Below the pieces are notes generated by a model. That model saw only the letters and a list, made by a program, of their open reading frames with translations, was not told the DNA's origin and ran no database searches. Of a stretch of 64,000 nt of DNA, positions 33,063-44,202 are shown in pieces (the stretch's first letter is position 1; the number at the start of each line of letters is the position of its first letter). The position numbers and the translations under genes were made by a program. Origin of the DNA: Passalora sequoiae (taxonomy: Eukaryota > Ascomycota > Dothideomycetes > Mycosphaerellales > Mycosphaerellaceae); assembly GCA_013248845.1 (NCBI GenBank), contig WSQC01000002.1, forward strand, positions 1,178,001-1,242,000, given 5' to 3'.

Positions 33063-34357
33063 TCTCGATTTGTTAGATGTGCGCGAAAAACAGGTGCTGC
33101 CGTGTCATGAATGCTCGAAGAAGAGATGCGGAAGAAATGTCTTTATACTTATACTGAGGGTGTGTAGTCTAGAGGCCTGGGTATCATATGCGCACATGCA
33201 TACGACATGTTCATGTTCTGACTGCTTTCTCAGCGCACCATGCAGGCGCTTGGGCCAATCGTTCTCGTGGAAGCAGTCACGCTGGCGTGCGATTTAAGCG
33301 AGATCCAACTGGACGTTCCACCACGATGCCTACAAGAAAGAAGCGACATCCTTTTTCGATCGCAAAAAGTATGACTTTACCGAAGCGGTGGCTGCCGGTA
33401 CATTATCGCGATTACGACAACGAGAGGAGCAAGTTGCAATTTGTCGTGGCTATCAATCGCACTATCGACCAGGGGCATCAGCCATGAACAATCCTGCGAG
33501 TGATGCTGCCTGCATACGCTGTTGGACAATACGCAGAGCACAGCTTATGGGCCGCGAATCACTTTTGTTGTCTGCACATCTGAGAGCACCGGCCAAGGAA
33601 GCGAATTTTCTCATTACCAGGACGTGCACATAGTACTTCGATATGACCCGTCAAGACTTCGAAGCACGATACTCAATTGTATGAGCGACCTCACCTTCTA
33701 TGCTGTCCGTAAACAGCTCATATGGCACTATGCATATCAGCGTGCCACTCGCGTCGAGGGCCTTACGGGTCAAAAAAGTACAAATTGAGGGTGCCAGACC
33801 TTATATTGTCCGACTTGTCTAGCCGAGGACCACAACGGGCCCGTCTTATCGCGTGGTAGGCGTTGTAATTCCAGTCTCAGGCCGTTGATAAATCCGCATG
33901 AGAGGACACGCTGATGTGCATGGTACAGTGACTCAGCCGGGACGGCACAGCGACATCGGAGCAAGCCTGTAGCCACAGTACTGCTTGCTTTACTGCCAGA
34001 GATCTCGAGGCCAACGCGGCCAAAGACCGGCAACAGTCACTTGCTTGCAACCATTGCTCGTGTTCAGCACGCTACCTGGGGCCATACCAGGAAAATTTGA
34101 TCTGATTAGATTAGATCCCTCTCGGCCCCGCGTTGGACTTCCGCTCTGGACTTGATGCCTCCGGATGTCAATACCAATGCAGCGAATGAATATCAGCATT
34201 GCGAACATGCTGGCAGTGAAGTATCCTAGCGGTCGCGACGGCCATTCGAGCGCACTTGCCCGACGGCAAGCGCTTGTGGATATGTTAACAGCAACGTTTT
34301 TATCGCATCCCACCCATACCACTACTACACTACGCCCTACTCACAAGCAACGTCACG
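33063..34357. other. Intergenic region, no convincing gene
   Basis: About 1.3 kb. Plus-strand frames at 33326-33487 and 33522-33788 show some protein-like segments but neither has a motif nor a convincing splice link, so no gene is called. The right end holds the siderophore transporter promoter. Confidence 0.35.
34100..34108 (+). promoter_or_regulatory. Near-consensus SreA-type GATA site
   Basis: ATCTGATTA, about 250 bp upstream of the siderophore transporter ATG, differs at one position from ATCWGATAA, the site bound by the iron-regulatory GATA factor SreA in ascomycetes. Iron repression of such transporters through this site is well established. Here it is one imperfect match, so function is not shown. 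Confidence 0.35.
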
Positions 34358-36198
34358 ATGTCACTCTTCCCACGTTGTACGGCTAGAGATTCTGACAAGA
34401 TCGCCGAAAAGTCTATCATTGCCACATCGACCACTCCATTTGACGAAAAGGCATCTGAGCAGATCGTGCAGCCTGTTACTACCAGTCTGTCCCGAAGCGA
34501 AAGTGAAGGTGTCCAGGCCGGCGTCAAAGAGGCAGATGCCATCACGCGGCTATGGACGGTCAAGCATCTTATCGCAGCATACATCCTGTACGCGTAGTTC
34601 AAGGATACCGCCCAACACGTGAGAGCTGATCTGGAAACAGAATGTGGATCATCAACTTCATGCATGCCTTTTCAAGCGGTATTGTCAGCACCCTGACACC
34701 TTATGTCACGAGCGAGTTCAAGGCACACTCCCTGACAGCCACCACGACCATTGTCTCCTCACTCGTCGGCGGTATCATCAAGCTTCCCTTCGCGAAACTG
34801 CTGGACGTGTGGGGACGAACACAATGTTTCGGCTTGGGTATAGCGGTTCTCTCACTCGGACTCATCCTCATGGCAGCATGCGATAACGTCACGACTTATG
34901 CTGCAGCACAAGTCTTCTACATCTGTGGATACAATATGATCAGCTTTGTCATGAATATCTTTGTGGTCGATACCTCGACACTCCGTAACCGCGCCTTGAT
35001 GTTCGCCTTCACATCTACGCCGTACCTTGCCACGATGTGGGCATATGGACCGGCTGCTAACCACATGCTCGCCGTCAATGGTATCGGGATTAAGTGGGGC
35101 TTCGGAATCTGGGCCATTTTGTACCCCATTTTTTGTATGCCTCTCTTTGCTATCTTTTGGTACTATCACGTTCCGGCGAAGAAAGCTGGACTCATCTCCA
35201 CGCCCAAGGGTCATGCCACCTGGAAAGAATCAGCAATCTACTATGCCCGGGAGTTTGATCTAATCGGCATCTTGATCCTGGCAACTGGCTGGGCATTATT
35301 CCTGCTGTCGTTCAGCTTATACTCTTACCAACCGGAGCAGTGGAGGTCACCATTGATAATCTGCTTCACTATCTTTGGTGCACTTTTGATCATCGCTTTC
35401 GCACTCTATGAGAAGTATCTGGCACCAGTCACTTTCGTACCATGGACGCTACTAAGGGACAGGACGATCATCTTCACCTTCGTAATGATCATGTCGCTAT
35501 ACACAGCTTGGTACATATGGGACAATTACTTCTACTCGTTCCTCATAGTGGTCTTTGGTCTTTCGGTACGAGATGCGACCTACATCACCAATATATACAC
35601 CATTGGTGCAACATTCTGGGGCGTTGTTGTGGGAATCATGTTTCGCTCCTGGGGCCGCATCAAATGGCAGGCGGTCATCATCGGCGCGCCCTTGACACTT
35701 CTTGGCAACGCTCTCATGATCGGCTTCCGCCAGCCCGGCAGTCCACTCGGCATGGTCATCCTCTGCCAAGTCTTTATCGCTATTGGAGGTGGCACGCTGG
35801 TGATGTGCGAGCAAATGACAGTGCAAGCAGTTTCTAAGCGCAAGGATATTCCTGCATTGCTTGCTTTCGAGGGCATGATCGTCTCCATTGGTGGTAGTAT
35901 TGGCTCGACGGTGGCGGCTGCGATGTGGACTGGAATATTCCCAGTAAAATTGGCCGAATACCTGCCCGCAGATGCCCAAGGACAGCTGGCGAGTATCTAT
36001 GCCGATCTGAATGTGCAGGCTGGATATCCTACTGGATCGGCCATTAGGACTGGCATCAACCATGCTTATGGTGATACGCAGAAGCTGATGCTCATTGCCT
36101 CATCGTGTCTGAATGTGATTACATTCCTTGCACCAATGCTCTGGGCGGACGTGGATGTCAGGAAGCTCGATCAACAAGTGTCTGGCGTGGTAGTTTAG
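34358..36198 (+). CDS. Siderophore-iron MFS transporter
   Basis: Two exons, 34358-34587 and 34641-36198, encode 595 residues. The 53-nt intron (34588-34640, donor GTACGC, branch GCTGAT) joins AAYIL to MWIINFMHAF. The protein has a hydrophilic N-terminus with a Glu/Lys-rich stretch, then about 14 hydrophobic segments spaced as in the DHA2/siderophore class (VSTLTPYVTSEF, KLLDVWGRTQCF, LYTAWYIWDNYF). The C-terminus MLWADVDVRKLDQQ is typical of this class. It would import ferric siderophore chelates across the plasma membrane. The substrate cannot be read from the sequence. A near-consensus GATA site lies upstream. Confidence 0.88.
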
Positions 36199-36703
36199 GC
36201 CAGGTTGCGGTCCACGTGAGCCCATAGCTTCTAGCGGAAATGAGCAGCTGCACACAGAGGGAGTATGACAAACAATGCCAGGACTCGGCGGCTCAAACGA
36301 GTTGCCCAATTTAGACAGCGGAAGACCGAAGCTGTATCTGGACACCTTCTATCCCAAGGCCCTGAAATACTCGGTGACAAAGGCCTCTGCGTCTTCTGTT
36401 GTCGAGTAATCCAGCGCAGCCCAAGAGAAAGTCAGAGGTCGTGACAAACTCGTTGTCGGCAATGTTGTCGTGAGCGCATGTAACTTGGTCTGTCGTACTC
36501 TCGCGTGTAACTGCGCATTGGTAAAGAAACGCTTCATGATGACAAGAAGATTCTCCATAAACAACCTTATATGGTCATTCATGTTAGACTGATGCGCTCG
36601 TTCGTCTTCGTAGGGCACACGAGGTCCGTTACAATCCGTGTCCAGAAGGTGAATATCATGTCCTAGGCTGTCGGACCGGCTCACGTAACTGCTGTCGTAA
36701 CTT
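36199..36703. other. Convergent intergenic region
   Basis: About 500 bp between the transporter stop and the stop of the first zinc-finger gene. No gene is called; frames here are antisense or downstream tails. Confidence 0.4.
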
Positions 36704-38095
36704 TCAAAAGGGTGTGTATGGCTGGTTCGAAGAATAAAACGATGATTCCGAAGTCTGTCGAGACATGCTGGAGGAATTCGAGGGCCCAAGTCCAGAATCC
36801 ACACTCTGTAGCTTGTGATGATCTCTGAGGTGACGTCTGAGGTTATCCCGACGCGTATAATCTTTGTCACAAGATGGATGAGGACACACGAAGTCCCTCC
36901 GCGCATTGACCTCGCGATGCGTCTTCTCGTGGCGCTCGAGGTCTTTCGGGAAATCGAATGTTAGGCCGCAATCGAAATCAATTGTGCAACGGTGACTACG
37001 TTGGTCTTTTGGAGCGTGGACACGAACCTCGTGCCTTCTGTTGAACACGTCAGCGAGCATGTTCTCGAGCCACGAAAGATACGGCGAGCACCTACCTTAG
37101 CGCTTGGGAGTCATTGAATGTGCAGCCACAATTGAGATGATGGCAGTGGTATCGTAAGCTTGGATCGCGCAGAGCATCGCCTTTCCGGCGACTGCTTCTT
37201 TGTGATGAAGCAGAACGGACTGACGGAGCCTGCCACGATTGTACATTCGATGCATAGCTTTGGTCGTACTGGTTGATCGCGTATGGTAGCTCATCGTTCG
37301 TTGCACGGGACTGATCAATCAAGTCGTAGATCTCGCCAGGGTCGAAATTGCTTGCGCCTGTGATGGGAGAGCTATTGTTCTCCTCGTATATGCTCGGCAT
37401 CGTTGCTCGAGAGAGGTTTGTGCATCGAGGTATGTGTAGGTCGCTTCGGTCCGGTCGTATAGCCTGCGGTTGCTGATAACCATACACATCTGAAGCGTTT
37501 CTCCGATCTCGGATCATTCGACGGCTGCTTGGTTGCCGATATGCTTGGGTAAGCATCCCAGAGTACTGATGAGCTCTTTGCGCTTGTTGAGACCGACTTC
37601 CAGGCATTGCTGGCCGCTGATTCGCCCATATGGGCGCGAAGCCTGATGGGCCTGCTGATATGGGAAAATCGATCAAGGCGCTCATCTGGGCACTTTCGCT
37701 GCATCCTATCCCGTGGCGTGATGCCTGCGTTGCTCTCATCGGAGCTGCAGTATAGACAGGCTGTCGACATTGTGGCGGTGACGTCCGTAAAATCTGAGCA
37801 TAAGTATTGCTTGAACTGCCATCAACTTCATCTTGTTCTTCTGTTCGAGGTTGAGGATGTGGTGGATAATGCTGAACGGGTGCATTTGCTGCAATGGCTC
37901 GGCGGCAACAGTCGAGGCATTGATTAAGCAGTACATGCTTGTTCTGACAATCATCGAAGTGCTGTACTGACAACTGTAAACAGTCAGTATTGTTACGCCT
38001 CGAGATGTAGGGGAACTACTCACCTGCTGTACGAGGTTCGGTTCCCATAGCAGCTGGTCGAAACCAAAGCCAACGCCGGCGGTGAGGTCCTCCAT
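36704..38095 (-). CDS. C2H2 zinc-finger protein A, three fingers
   Basis: Three exons (38095-38024, 37973-37096, 37037-36704) encode 427 residues. The 50-nt and 58-nt introns have donors GTGAGT and GTAGGT. The start MEDLTAGVGF is read upstream of the first intron. The long N-terminus is Gln/Ser/Pro-rich and disordered. Three C2H2 fingers are at the C-terminal end: CHHLNCGCTFNDSQALRRH (split by the second intron after QALR), CTIDFDCGLTFDFPKDLERH and CPHPSCDKDYTRRDNLRRH. The arrangement fits a DNA-binding transcription regulator. The nearest homologues appear to be genes B and C in this window. Target genes are unknown. Confidence 0.85.
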
Positions 38096-38817
38096 CTTGG
38101 CTGTGGGAGCAGAAACAGAACACCAGATGATGAGCAGAGAACTTAATACAAGTCGAGGGCGCCGCCTTTCGTCACTTGTGTAGGAAAGGTACCATGCAGC
38201 AACTAGCACTGGTGGTTCTGGCGGCCAGCGAAGATGTTCTTCTCGAGGCACTGATCTGGAGGCCCGGCGGCGACAGACTCAAATAGCAGCCTTTCGCGTA
38301 CAACGAACGTGATAACATAGATGCACTTACGATTAGCTCGTGAAACAAGCTTACTTCTTACCTATGTGGACTTGTCGTTCAGTATGCAGCAACTGGGAAG
38401 CGAGTAACGCTGGCCAAGGCTCGGGAGGCCGCATCTCTGGATGTCTCGGCCCGGTGCTAAGCGTGCTGGTAATGAGTATCGTGTGCAATTCGGATAACCG
38501 CATTCGAGACTCGGTATATGGACGTTCAAACAGGAGTTGTGGAATGACAATTGCTGTGCTAGATTCCGGTGAAGAAGGAGGACAAAGACGGCAAGTAGTC
38601 GCTGGGGGTGCGTAGACCAGGAACTATCCACGTCATGGTCAGTCTGCGAGCGCCGAGAGCGCGAGCTGATCATGCATATGGCAGGATCTGTGGGGGATCT
38701 GTGGGTGGATGTCAGTGGTTGGTCACTCCTGCAGCTTGCATGCCTAGCAATTGATTTGTTGTCAACTTGTCAAGGAGTGCGATCCTTTGCATGGGCACGT
38801 GTGGCCCGTTGACACAG

Positions 38818-39495
38818 TCAGCATCCGCCTGCGATCGTGTCACGAGCCAAATATCGATGATGTGAGTGCGTATGTCCCGCTTTGTTGAGCATGTGAAGTC
38901 GATCAACACGAAGCAAGATGCGCAATGAGAGATGTGCTTGCCGCGGTCCAGGCCGCCCAGGCCGCCAGATCGCCCGGGCAGCTTGAGAGCCGTGCTCAAA
39001 AGCCAATGTCAACGCCAGTCCACTTTGGGCACAACGTTCCATGCGTCGAAGCTCATCCATGTCCGGGCGATGGAATTCAGCGCCGCCACGGCTGCGAACA
39101 TGAGCAGTCAGTAGTTTGCAGAATGCAGGAGTGTCTCTCGACATCGAACCCGAAGTACTCGTCAATGGCGTTCTGTCGTCTTGAACCCAAAAGCATCCGG
39201 CATGCGCGCAAGCTAGGCGCTTTTGCTGGACCAAACTGACTTGCGAAGTTAGCGTGATCCTGATTCGCCCTGTGTGACCTCGCCTGCCAGAGGGCGCCCG
39301 TAGAGAAGAGCGTACGACTGCGGACACGTCTGCTGTGGCACATCCCACGATCTGACAGGATCGTCCACGTAGCTGCTCGCAGCTTGCGCAACGAACGCAT
39401 GACGCTCTCGCAGTTGCAGATTTGATTGGAGCAGCCACAGCGTCCTGTGCAATTGTGCCTCCAGCTCAGTGATCTGCAGAGCGCTTGCGTAGACC
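38818..39495 (-). CDS. Doubtful two-exon gene, Ser/Arg/Leu-rich
   Basis: A frame starting MVYASALQITELEAQLHR (39495) can be joined by a 53-nt intron (GTCACA ... CTAAC ... CCAG) ending near 39230 to a second frame that ends at 38818. The first part looks like a short coiled coil. The second part has no recognisable motif. A different frame downstream of the same acceptor region also looks protein-like (RRQNAIDEYFGFDVERH). The donor is weak, so the structure is uncertain. It lies between two zinc-finger genes on the same strand. Confidence 0.25.
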
Positions 39496-39821
39496 ATTGT
39501 ACCTGATATGTGACGGCCCGCGAACGGGCAGGTAGTAACAGATATGCACATAATTGAATGTCTTGTCGTTCAGTTATTGGCTATTCGCCAGATCTAACAT
39601 CTCTCGCCTGGGTATAATATTTCTTCCTAGTAACGCCGCCGAAATCCATAATCGCTGCAAATGCTGACGCCGTCCGTGCATCTACTGGGTGTCAAACGAG
39701 CAGTAACATCATGTAAAGCAAACGGTTCCATCTCCCAGGTTCCACCATTCGCGAACTCGGCATCCCTTGCCTCTGCTCCTGGCGCTATGCTATCGTAAGG
39801 TCGTTCTATCGTGAATTCGTA

Positions 39822-41261
39822 CTAGGGCAAGGCGGATAAGTGGTGTGAAGCCTGCTGCGGCGTATCCACTCGCATATTCGCAGGATGTTGAGTCATAAGA
39901 TGACGTTCCAAATGATCTTGGCGTCCAAAACCCTTGGTAAAGTACTTGCAACCTCGAAAGTGACAATGATATCGTTTGCGATTAGGATCATGTCTGGGCG
40001 CATGTCGTGCCAAGTCCTTCTTATACTGAAAGCGTTTGCAACACGTTTCGCAAACATGCTGACGACTCCAATATGGCGTGTGCGAACGACAATGATGCGT
40101 CAATTCTCCCTGACTTGGGAAGCCTGCTCTACAATACCCGCAGATCCATGGTCCAATCATTTCTTCTCTACTACGGCGAGATCCTGGTCTGGTGGATGAA
40201 CCGGTGGACGATGCTGAAGTTGGCGCTCGATCGACTGAAATGGTATCTGGTGGGATCAGATGATTCGTCTCAATGCGAAGCGACATTTGATCGCCGGTAG
40301 TACTAGCTCTCCGCGCCCAGCCCTGCATGCTTCCAACAGCGGTACTCACATCAGGATGATAATTTGGGTTGCTAATGAGTTCAGCTGGGAGTATCTGAGG
40401 CATAGATGTCGAAGGTTGTGAAGTGTGTCGTGCAAACGCGCCCATGGGCATCGAGATCGGCTTGCCGTCGAACTGTGCGCCGTCGAACTGTGCGCCGTCG
40501 AACTGTGCGCCAGCAAAGAGCCGAGGGTCGGCATTGACATATTGGCATGACTCTTCCGCGACGGGCTGTTGCGACTCGTAGTCTGCTTCGCTTTGTCCAT
40601 ATGCCGGTCGTGCCTGTGGCGCTCCCGGATAACCATACATGTTGGAAGCATCGAGAGATGGACGAGGATTCCTTGAAGAACGTGAAGGCGGTTGCATCGC
40701 TATTCCAGCCTCCTGATGAACCTCTTGGGCGATAGACTGCTGGTGCTGGGGCCTGTAAAGTTTGTTCGTGACTAAAGGCCCTCGATGCTGTTCGTAATGT
40801 GCCGGCTCTGTCTGTGCCTGCAAAGGATGCAGTAATGAGGTGCTGCCCAACGGCGGCTGTTCTTGCATGATACCACTAAGTTCCAACTCGGTAAATGTGA
40901 AGTAGTCCTGCTGAGGCGCCAACGGCATGGGTTGCGCTGAAGTCAATTGAGCCCAGGAACGGGGAGGAGGTGGTGTACGAGTCCTGTATATTGAAGCATT
41001 GGGACTACTTCCTGCAGTTGGCAAGACGGGCTCTTGGAGCATTGGCGGAGGCCTCCGAACATTCGAGCCCGGCAAGCTGACCATTTGATTGAATTGGTCG
41101 TACGCGACCGTGGCCATGAATTGTCCTCCAACACTATCGAACAGGTCCCAGTCGAGATCCATATTGCCGAGCGATTCGCCATTGAAGGCAGCTCTCGCGC
41201 ATGTCGCTAGTGCGACAACCAGTAACACAGTCGTTGCAAATTTGCGGTCGAAGAGACTCAT
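39822..41261 (-). CDS. C2H2 zinc-finger protein B, three fingers
   Basis: A single-exon frame of 479 residues. The first 25 residues (MSLFDRKFATTVLLVVALAT) look like a signal peptide, odd for a DNA-binding protein. An internal start at 41162 (MDLDWDLFDSVGG) would give 446 residues and no such segment. The middle is Gln/Pro/Ser-rich with three GAQFD units from a 15-bp tandem repeat and a DASNMYGYPGAPQARP stretch similar to gene A. Three C-terminal fingers: CGYCRAGFPSQGELTHH, CETCCKRFQYKKDLARH and CHFRGCKYFTKGFGRQDHL. It is probably a transcription regulator and a paralogue of A and C. Confidence 0.85.
   Translation of the reverse strand: MSLFDRKFATTVLLVVALATCARAAFNGESLGNMDLDWDLFDSVGGQFMATVAYDQFNQMVSLPGSNVRRPPPMLQEPVLPTAGSSPNASIYRTRTPPPPRSWAQLTSAQPMPLAPQQDYFTFTELELSGIMQEQPPLGSTSLLHPLQAQTEPAHYEQHRGPLVTNKLYRPQHQQSIAQEVHQEAGIAMQPPSRSSRNPRPSLDASNMYGYPGAPQARPAYGQSEADYESQQPVAEESCQYVNADPRLFAGAQFDGAQFDGAQFDGKPISMPMGAFARHTSQPSTSMPQILPAELISNPNYHPDVSTAVGSMQGWARRASTTGDQMSLRIETNHLIPPDTISVDRAPTSASSTGSSTRPGSRRSREEMIGPWICGYCRAGFPSQGELTHHCRSHTPYWSRQHVCETCCKRFQYKKDLARHAPRHDPNRKRYHCHFRGCKYFTKGFGRQDHLERHLMTQHPANMRVDTPQQASHHLSALP
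40464..40508 (-). repeat. Three tandem 15-bp units encoding GAQFD
   Basis: Three identical 15-bp direct copies (unit GCCGTCGAACTGTGC read on the plus strand) inside zinc-finger gene B. The period is a multiple of three, so copy-number change would leave the frame intact. It may be polymorphic between strains. Confidence 0.92.
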
Positions 41262-43035
41262 CGGCGCAGATTCATAAGCGATCGTGCTGTTGCTGCTGCT
41301 CTTGTAGGGGAGAAAATAGGAGATTGTGCAGTGATAGTCACCAGGACTAGCTGATATGAGGAATGCATACTTACGCGCGGCTGTTTGTATATGAAGTCGC
41401 GTCAGGGCGTTCGCATCAGAGCCGCCCTCAGGACGTCAGGTATGGATGTTTGAGGAGAGATTCCGGAGGCGCAGCAAGCCGGCGCAGTTCGAGCCTCAAT
41501 ATCTCGCTAAAAGCACCACATTCTAGCAGCTGCATGACAAGTAGGTCATCTGTATGCTTCGTTGACCCGCCAGTCTGCCGTGTCTGCGTAGTTGACGACA
41601 TGTCCACTAGACCGTGTGTAAAAGCCGTGTGTATAGCGAAAGATGTCATGTTCAGGAGGCAGCGAGAAACATTGCCGATGGCCGTGGTGGAGCTCTCCTC
41701 CAATCACATCTGTGTTCCTGCCAAGCACCGCTTTTTTCGTTGCGGGGCTTTGGTTGTGCACGTGCTCACATCCATGGATTGCACTGAACCTCACCGCAGA
41801 TCGTCACACCAACACGCATCGATACAGCAACATCGACGCGGCTGATATTACGCCTTCGCACGACAATCACCGCTCGTGTCACACACATGTGCTTGCTCGG
41901 TGGTAGAGCGACAGCCTCCGAGAAGATCGAGTCGCTCGTGGACGCGATGCAGCCCTGCAAACCGACTACTTGCGGATCATGCTCTCTCGCTCTCCCAACG
42001 TGGCATGTATATGCCAGTATCGCGATATGTGATGCTAGATAATACTCAATGCTAGCAATTCCGTACAGACTTGATTGCGGGCGCCATGTCATGGATGCTG
42101 GAGGGCCTTACAGACAATAGTGCTTCCTTCGGTCGAGGCGCAGTTGCTGAGGTGGGGCATTTTGGGGGCTAGCGACACCTCTGAGGTCAGCAAATCTTTC
42201 ACTTACACGAGCCACAACGACCTGCAATCGTGCATTCGCATCCCGCCCAAGGGCGTGATGCTGAGAGGCTGGTACCTCTGTCAACCAGTGACATGTTTTT
42301 GCAGACGACGTTATGCTCAGTCAATCGCCGAATCGCTCACATCTGTGCTATGCACGCCGCAAGCTTGTCACATTGACAGTGGCTCGTCATATACCCGCAG
42401 AATGTTTCAAGGGTCGCTCGACTGGAAGCCATGCGTAATTCAATTCGTGGCGTCCGAACGGCAGCACCCTCACGCGAGATCAAGATGATCAGGTACATCC
42501 GTCGATACCTTGTAGGTGTACTGCACTCAAAGACGGGAGGTGCGTCGCCGCTTTTATCACTAAAGGCCACTCGTCTGCAGGTCTGCGTCCTGCTTCCATA
42601 CCAAGGACGCCAAACTCATTCCCTGAGGCACGCGTGTAGTCACGCGCTGCAGCTTGTAATCAGTGACGCCGATTCGAAGTCGTGGTAGTCTTGCTGGTCT
42701 AGTAATCCTAGACATGCATGGTCAAGCGTGAGAAGCGCTTCGCTTTCCTGTTCTTAGGAGCCTATCTACGGTTCGCGGATAGCGAGCGTTTCTGACCGTA
42801 GAGACCTTTTCTCAACAGGCGGGAGTTAGACAACGGCAAAATGTCATCGTTGCGATGGTCTTCTAGGTGGCACAAAGGCAAACGCTTGCAATATATCTAT
42901 GCAACAGGGTATCATAGCTTCAGATCTCACAGAATGCCCGTCCTGTAGGCGCTTCGCACGCGCATGTTCAGACCACACCGTTCAGAACATCGATCTGCGT
43001 ATACATCACACTTTTGAAACAACCGCCCGACATCC
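41262..43035. other. Intergenic region between zinc-finger genes
   Basis: About 1.8 kb between genes B and C. Frames on both strands are overlapping and lack motifs, so no gene is called. It holds the promoter of gene B and the 3' flank of gene C. Confidence 0.4.
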
Positions 43036-44202
43036 TCATTGTCCTGCCCCCGAACTGCCACCCGAACTTGCTGGAAACGTCCAACTATGCACTTTTTCCA
43101 TATGCCTCTTCCAATGATCTCTTCGTGCCCAACCCTCTGGCTTGTCCGCACATTCATACACTTGGCATTTGTGCTCGCCTCCTGCAGAGGTGCCCAGGTG
43201 CAGTTTTGAAGTACAGTGCCGTTTCAAGTCCTTGTCAAAGTGAAATGATACGTCGCAATTTGAACAGTAGAAAGTTGGTTCTTCGTGGTAGCGCTCGTGA
43301 TGTTTGAGGCTCGCTTTGGTTCTGAACTCCTTGTTGCATCCCACATGCTCGCAGCTGTACATCTGACCTGCCATGGAAGGCGGTGCGCTGCGTGGATGCT
43401 GCTGCGATCGTAAGGGAGGTTGCTCTCTGCGCAATGACCTAAGCTGACTTGTGAAATTTACGTTATCCTGCGCCCAGTCTTGAATGCTCGGCGGGTATTC
43501 TGCTTGTTGTAATAGGACATGCTGCATATGATTGGCCATGCCATGTCCAATTGTGCTATTCGCTCTTCCTCGGGTGGGTGGTGTTGGCGATGCCATGTTG
43601 TTTTGTTGACACAGTGGCATCTGTGATGAGCGCTGGGACATAGGCGTGAGGTACGCATTGTTGGGACTCAGTGTCGCTCGTCCTTGCGAACTGGGATGGT
43701 AAAGGGAATGCTGAACCTGCGCAGTGTCCAGGCTCAAGTTGGGAGGTTGGTGACTAACAGGATATGCGATTGTGGGCGTCGCTGGAGCCTGGTATAGCTG
43801 CGAATGTGGTGAGTCTGCTGAGTTTGGAGGCGTGAGGAGCATGTGCTGCTGTTGTAATCTGATCCTGTTTGGAGTAGTCGGGTCGTAGTGAGCGTGCGAG
43901 TATGGGCGAGGCGTAGCTTGCATCGGCACAGTGTGAGGCGATACGGACGCTAAGACGGCGTCTCGGTCGCCTGTGATGTGCCATAATGCTGTCTTGGACA
44001 TCAATGCCGTATCAAAGTCCACTTTTAGATCCATCGAAGGGTACTCAGTTGTGGAAGGCCACTGATTCTGTTGTTCTCCAAGAGAGCTATTCTCAGTGAA
44101 TTGAGCTCCAGACTGGTCGAGCAGAGCCACACCTTCCGTGTACCATAGCTGAGGATCGAGATACCTGTTTTGTTGCTGCTCGTCATTCGTGTTGGAAGCC
44201 AT
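43036..44202 (-). CDS. C2H2 zinc-finger protein C, three fingers
   Basis: A single exon of 388 residues starting MASNTNDEQQ. The N-terminus is Gln/Pro/Ser-rich and disordered. Three fingers at the C-terminal end: CEHVGCNKEFRTKASLKHH, CSNCDVSFHFDKDLKRH and CQVYECADKPEGWARRDHW (the last with a longer loop before the histidines). The second finger shares the KDL-x-RH core seen in genes A and B, and the third shares a WARRDHW/GRQDHL/TRRDNL core. The layout is that of a transcription regulator. A 5' intron could exist but none is needed. Confidence 0.85.
   Translation of the reverse strand: MASNTNDEQQQNRYLDPQLWYTEGVALLDQSGAQFTENSSLGEQQNQWPSTTEYPSMDLKVDFDTALMSKTALWHITGDRDAVLASVSPHTVPMQATPRPYSHAHYDPTTPNRIRLQQQHMLLTPPNSADSPHSQLYQAPATPTIAYPVSHQPPNLSLDTAQVQHSLYHPSSQGRATLSPNNAYLTPMSQRSSQMPLCQQNNMASPTPPTRGRANSTIGHGMANHMQHVLLQQAEYPPSIQDWAQDNVNFTSQLRSLRREQPPLRSQQHPRSAPPSMAGQMYSCEHVGCNKEFRTKASLKHHERYHEEPTFYCSNCDVSFHFDKDLKRHCTSKLHLGTSAGGEHKCQVYECADKPEGWARRDHWKRHMEKVHSWTFPASSGGSSGAGQ

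Noticed and set aside
41363..41845. 160-codon plus-strand frame upstream of zinc-finger gene B
   Set aside because: Overlaps competing frames and lies in the presumed promoter. No motif.
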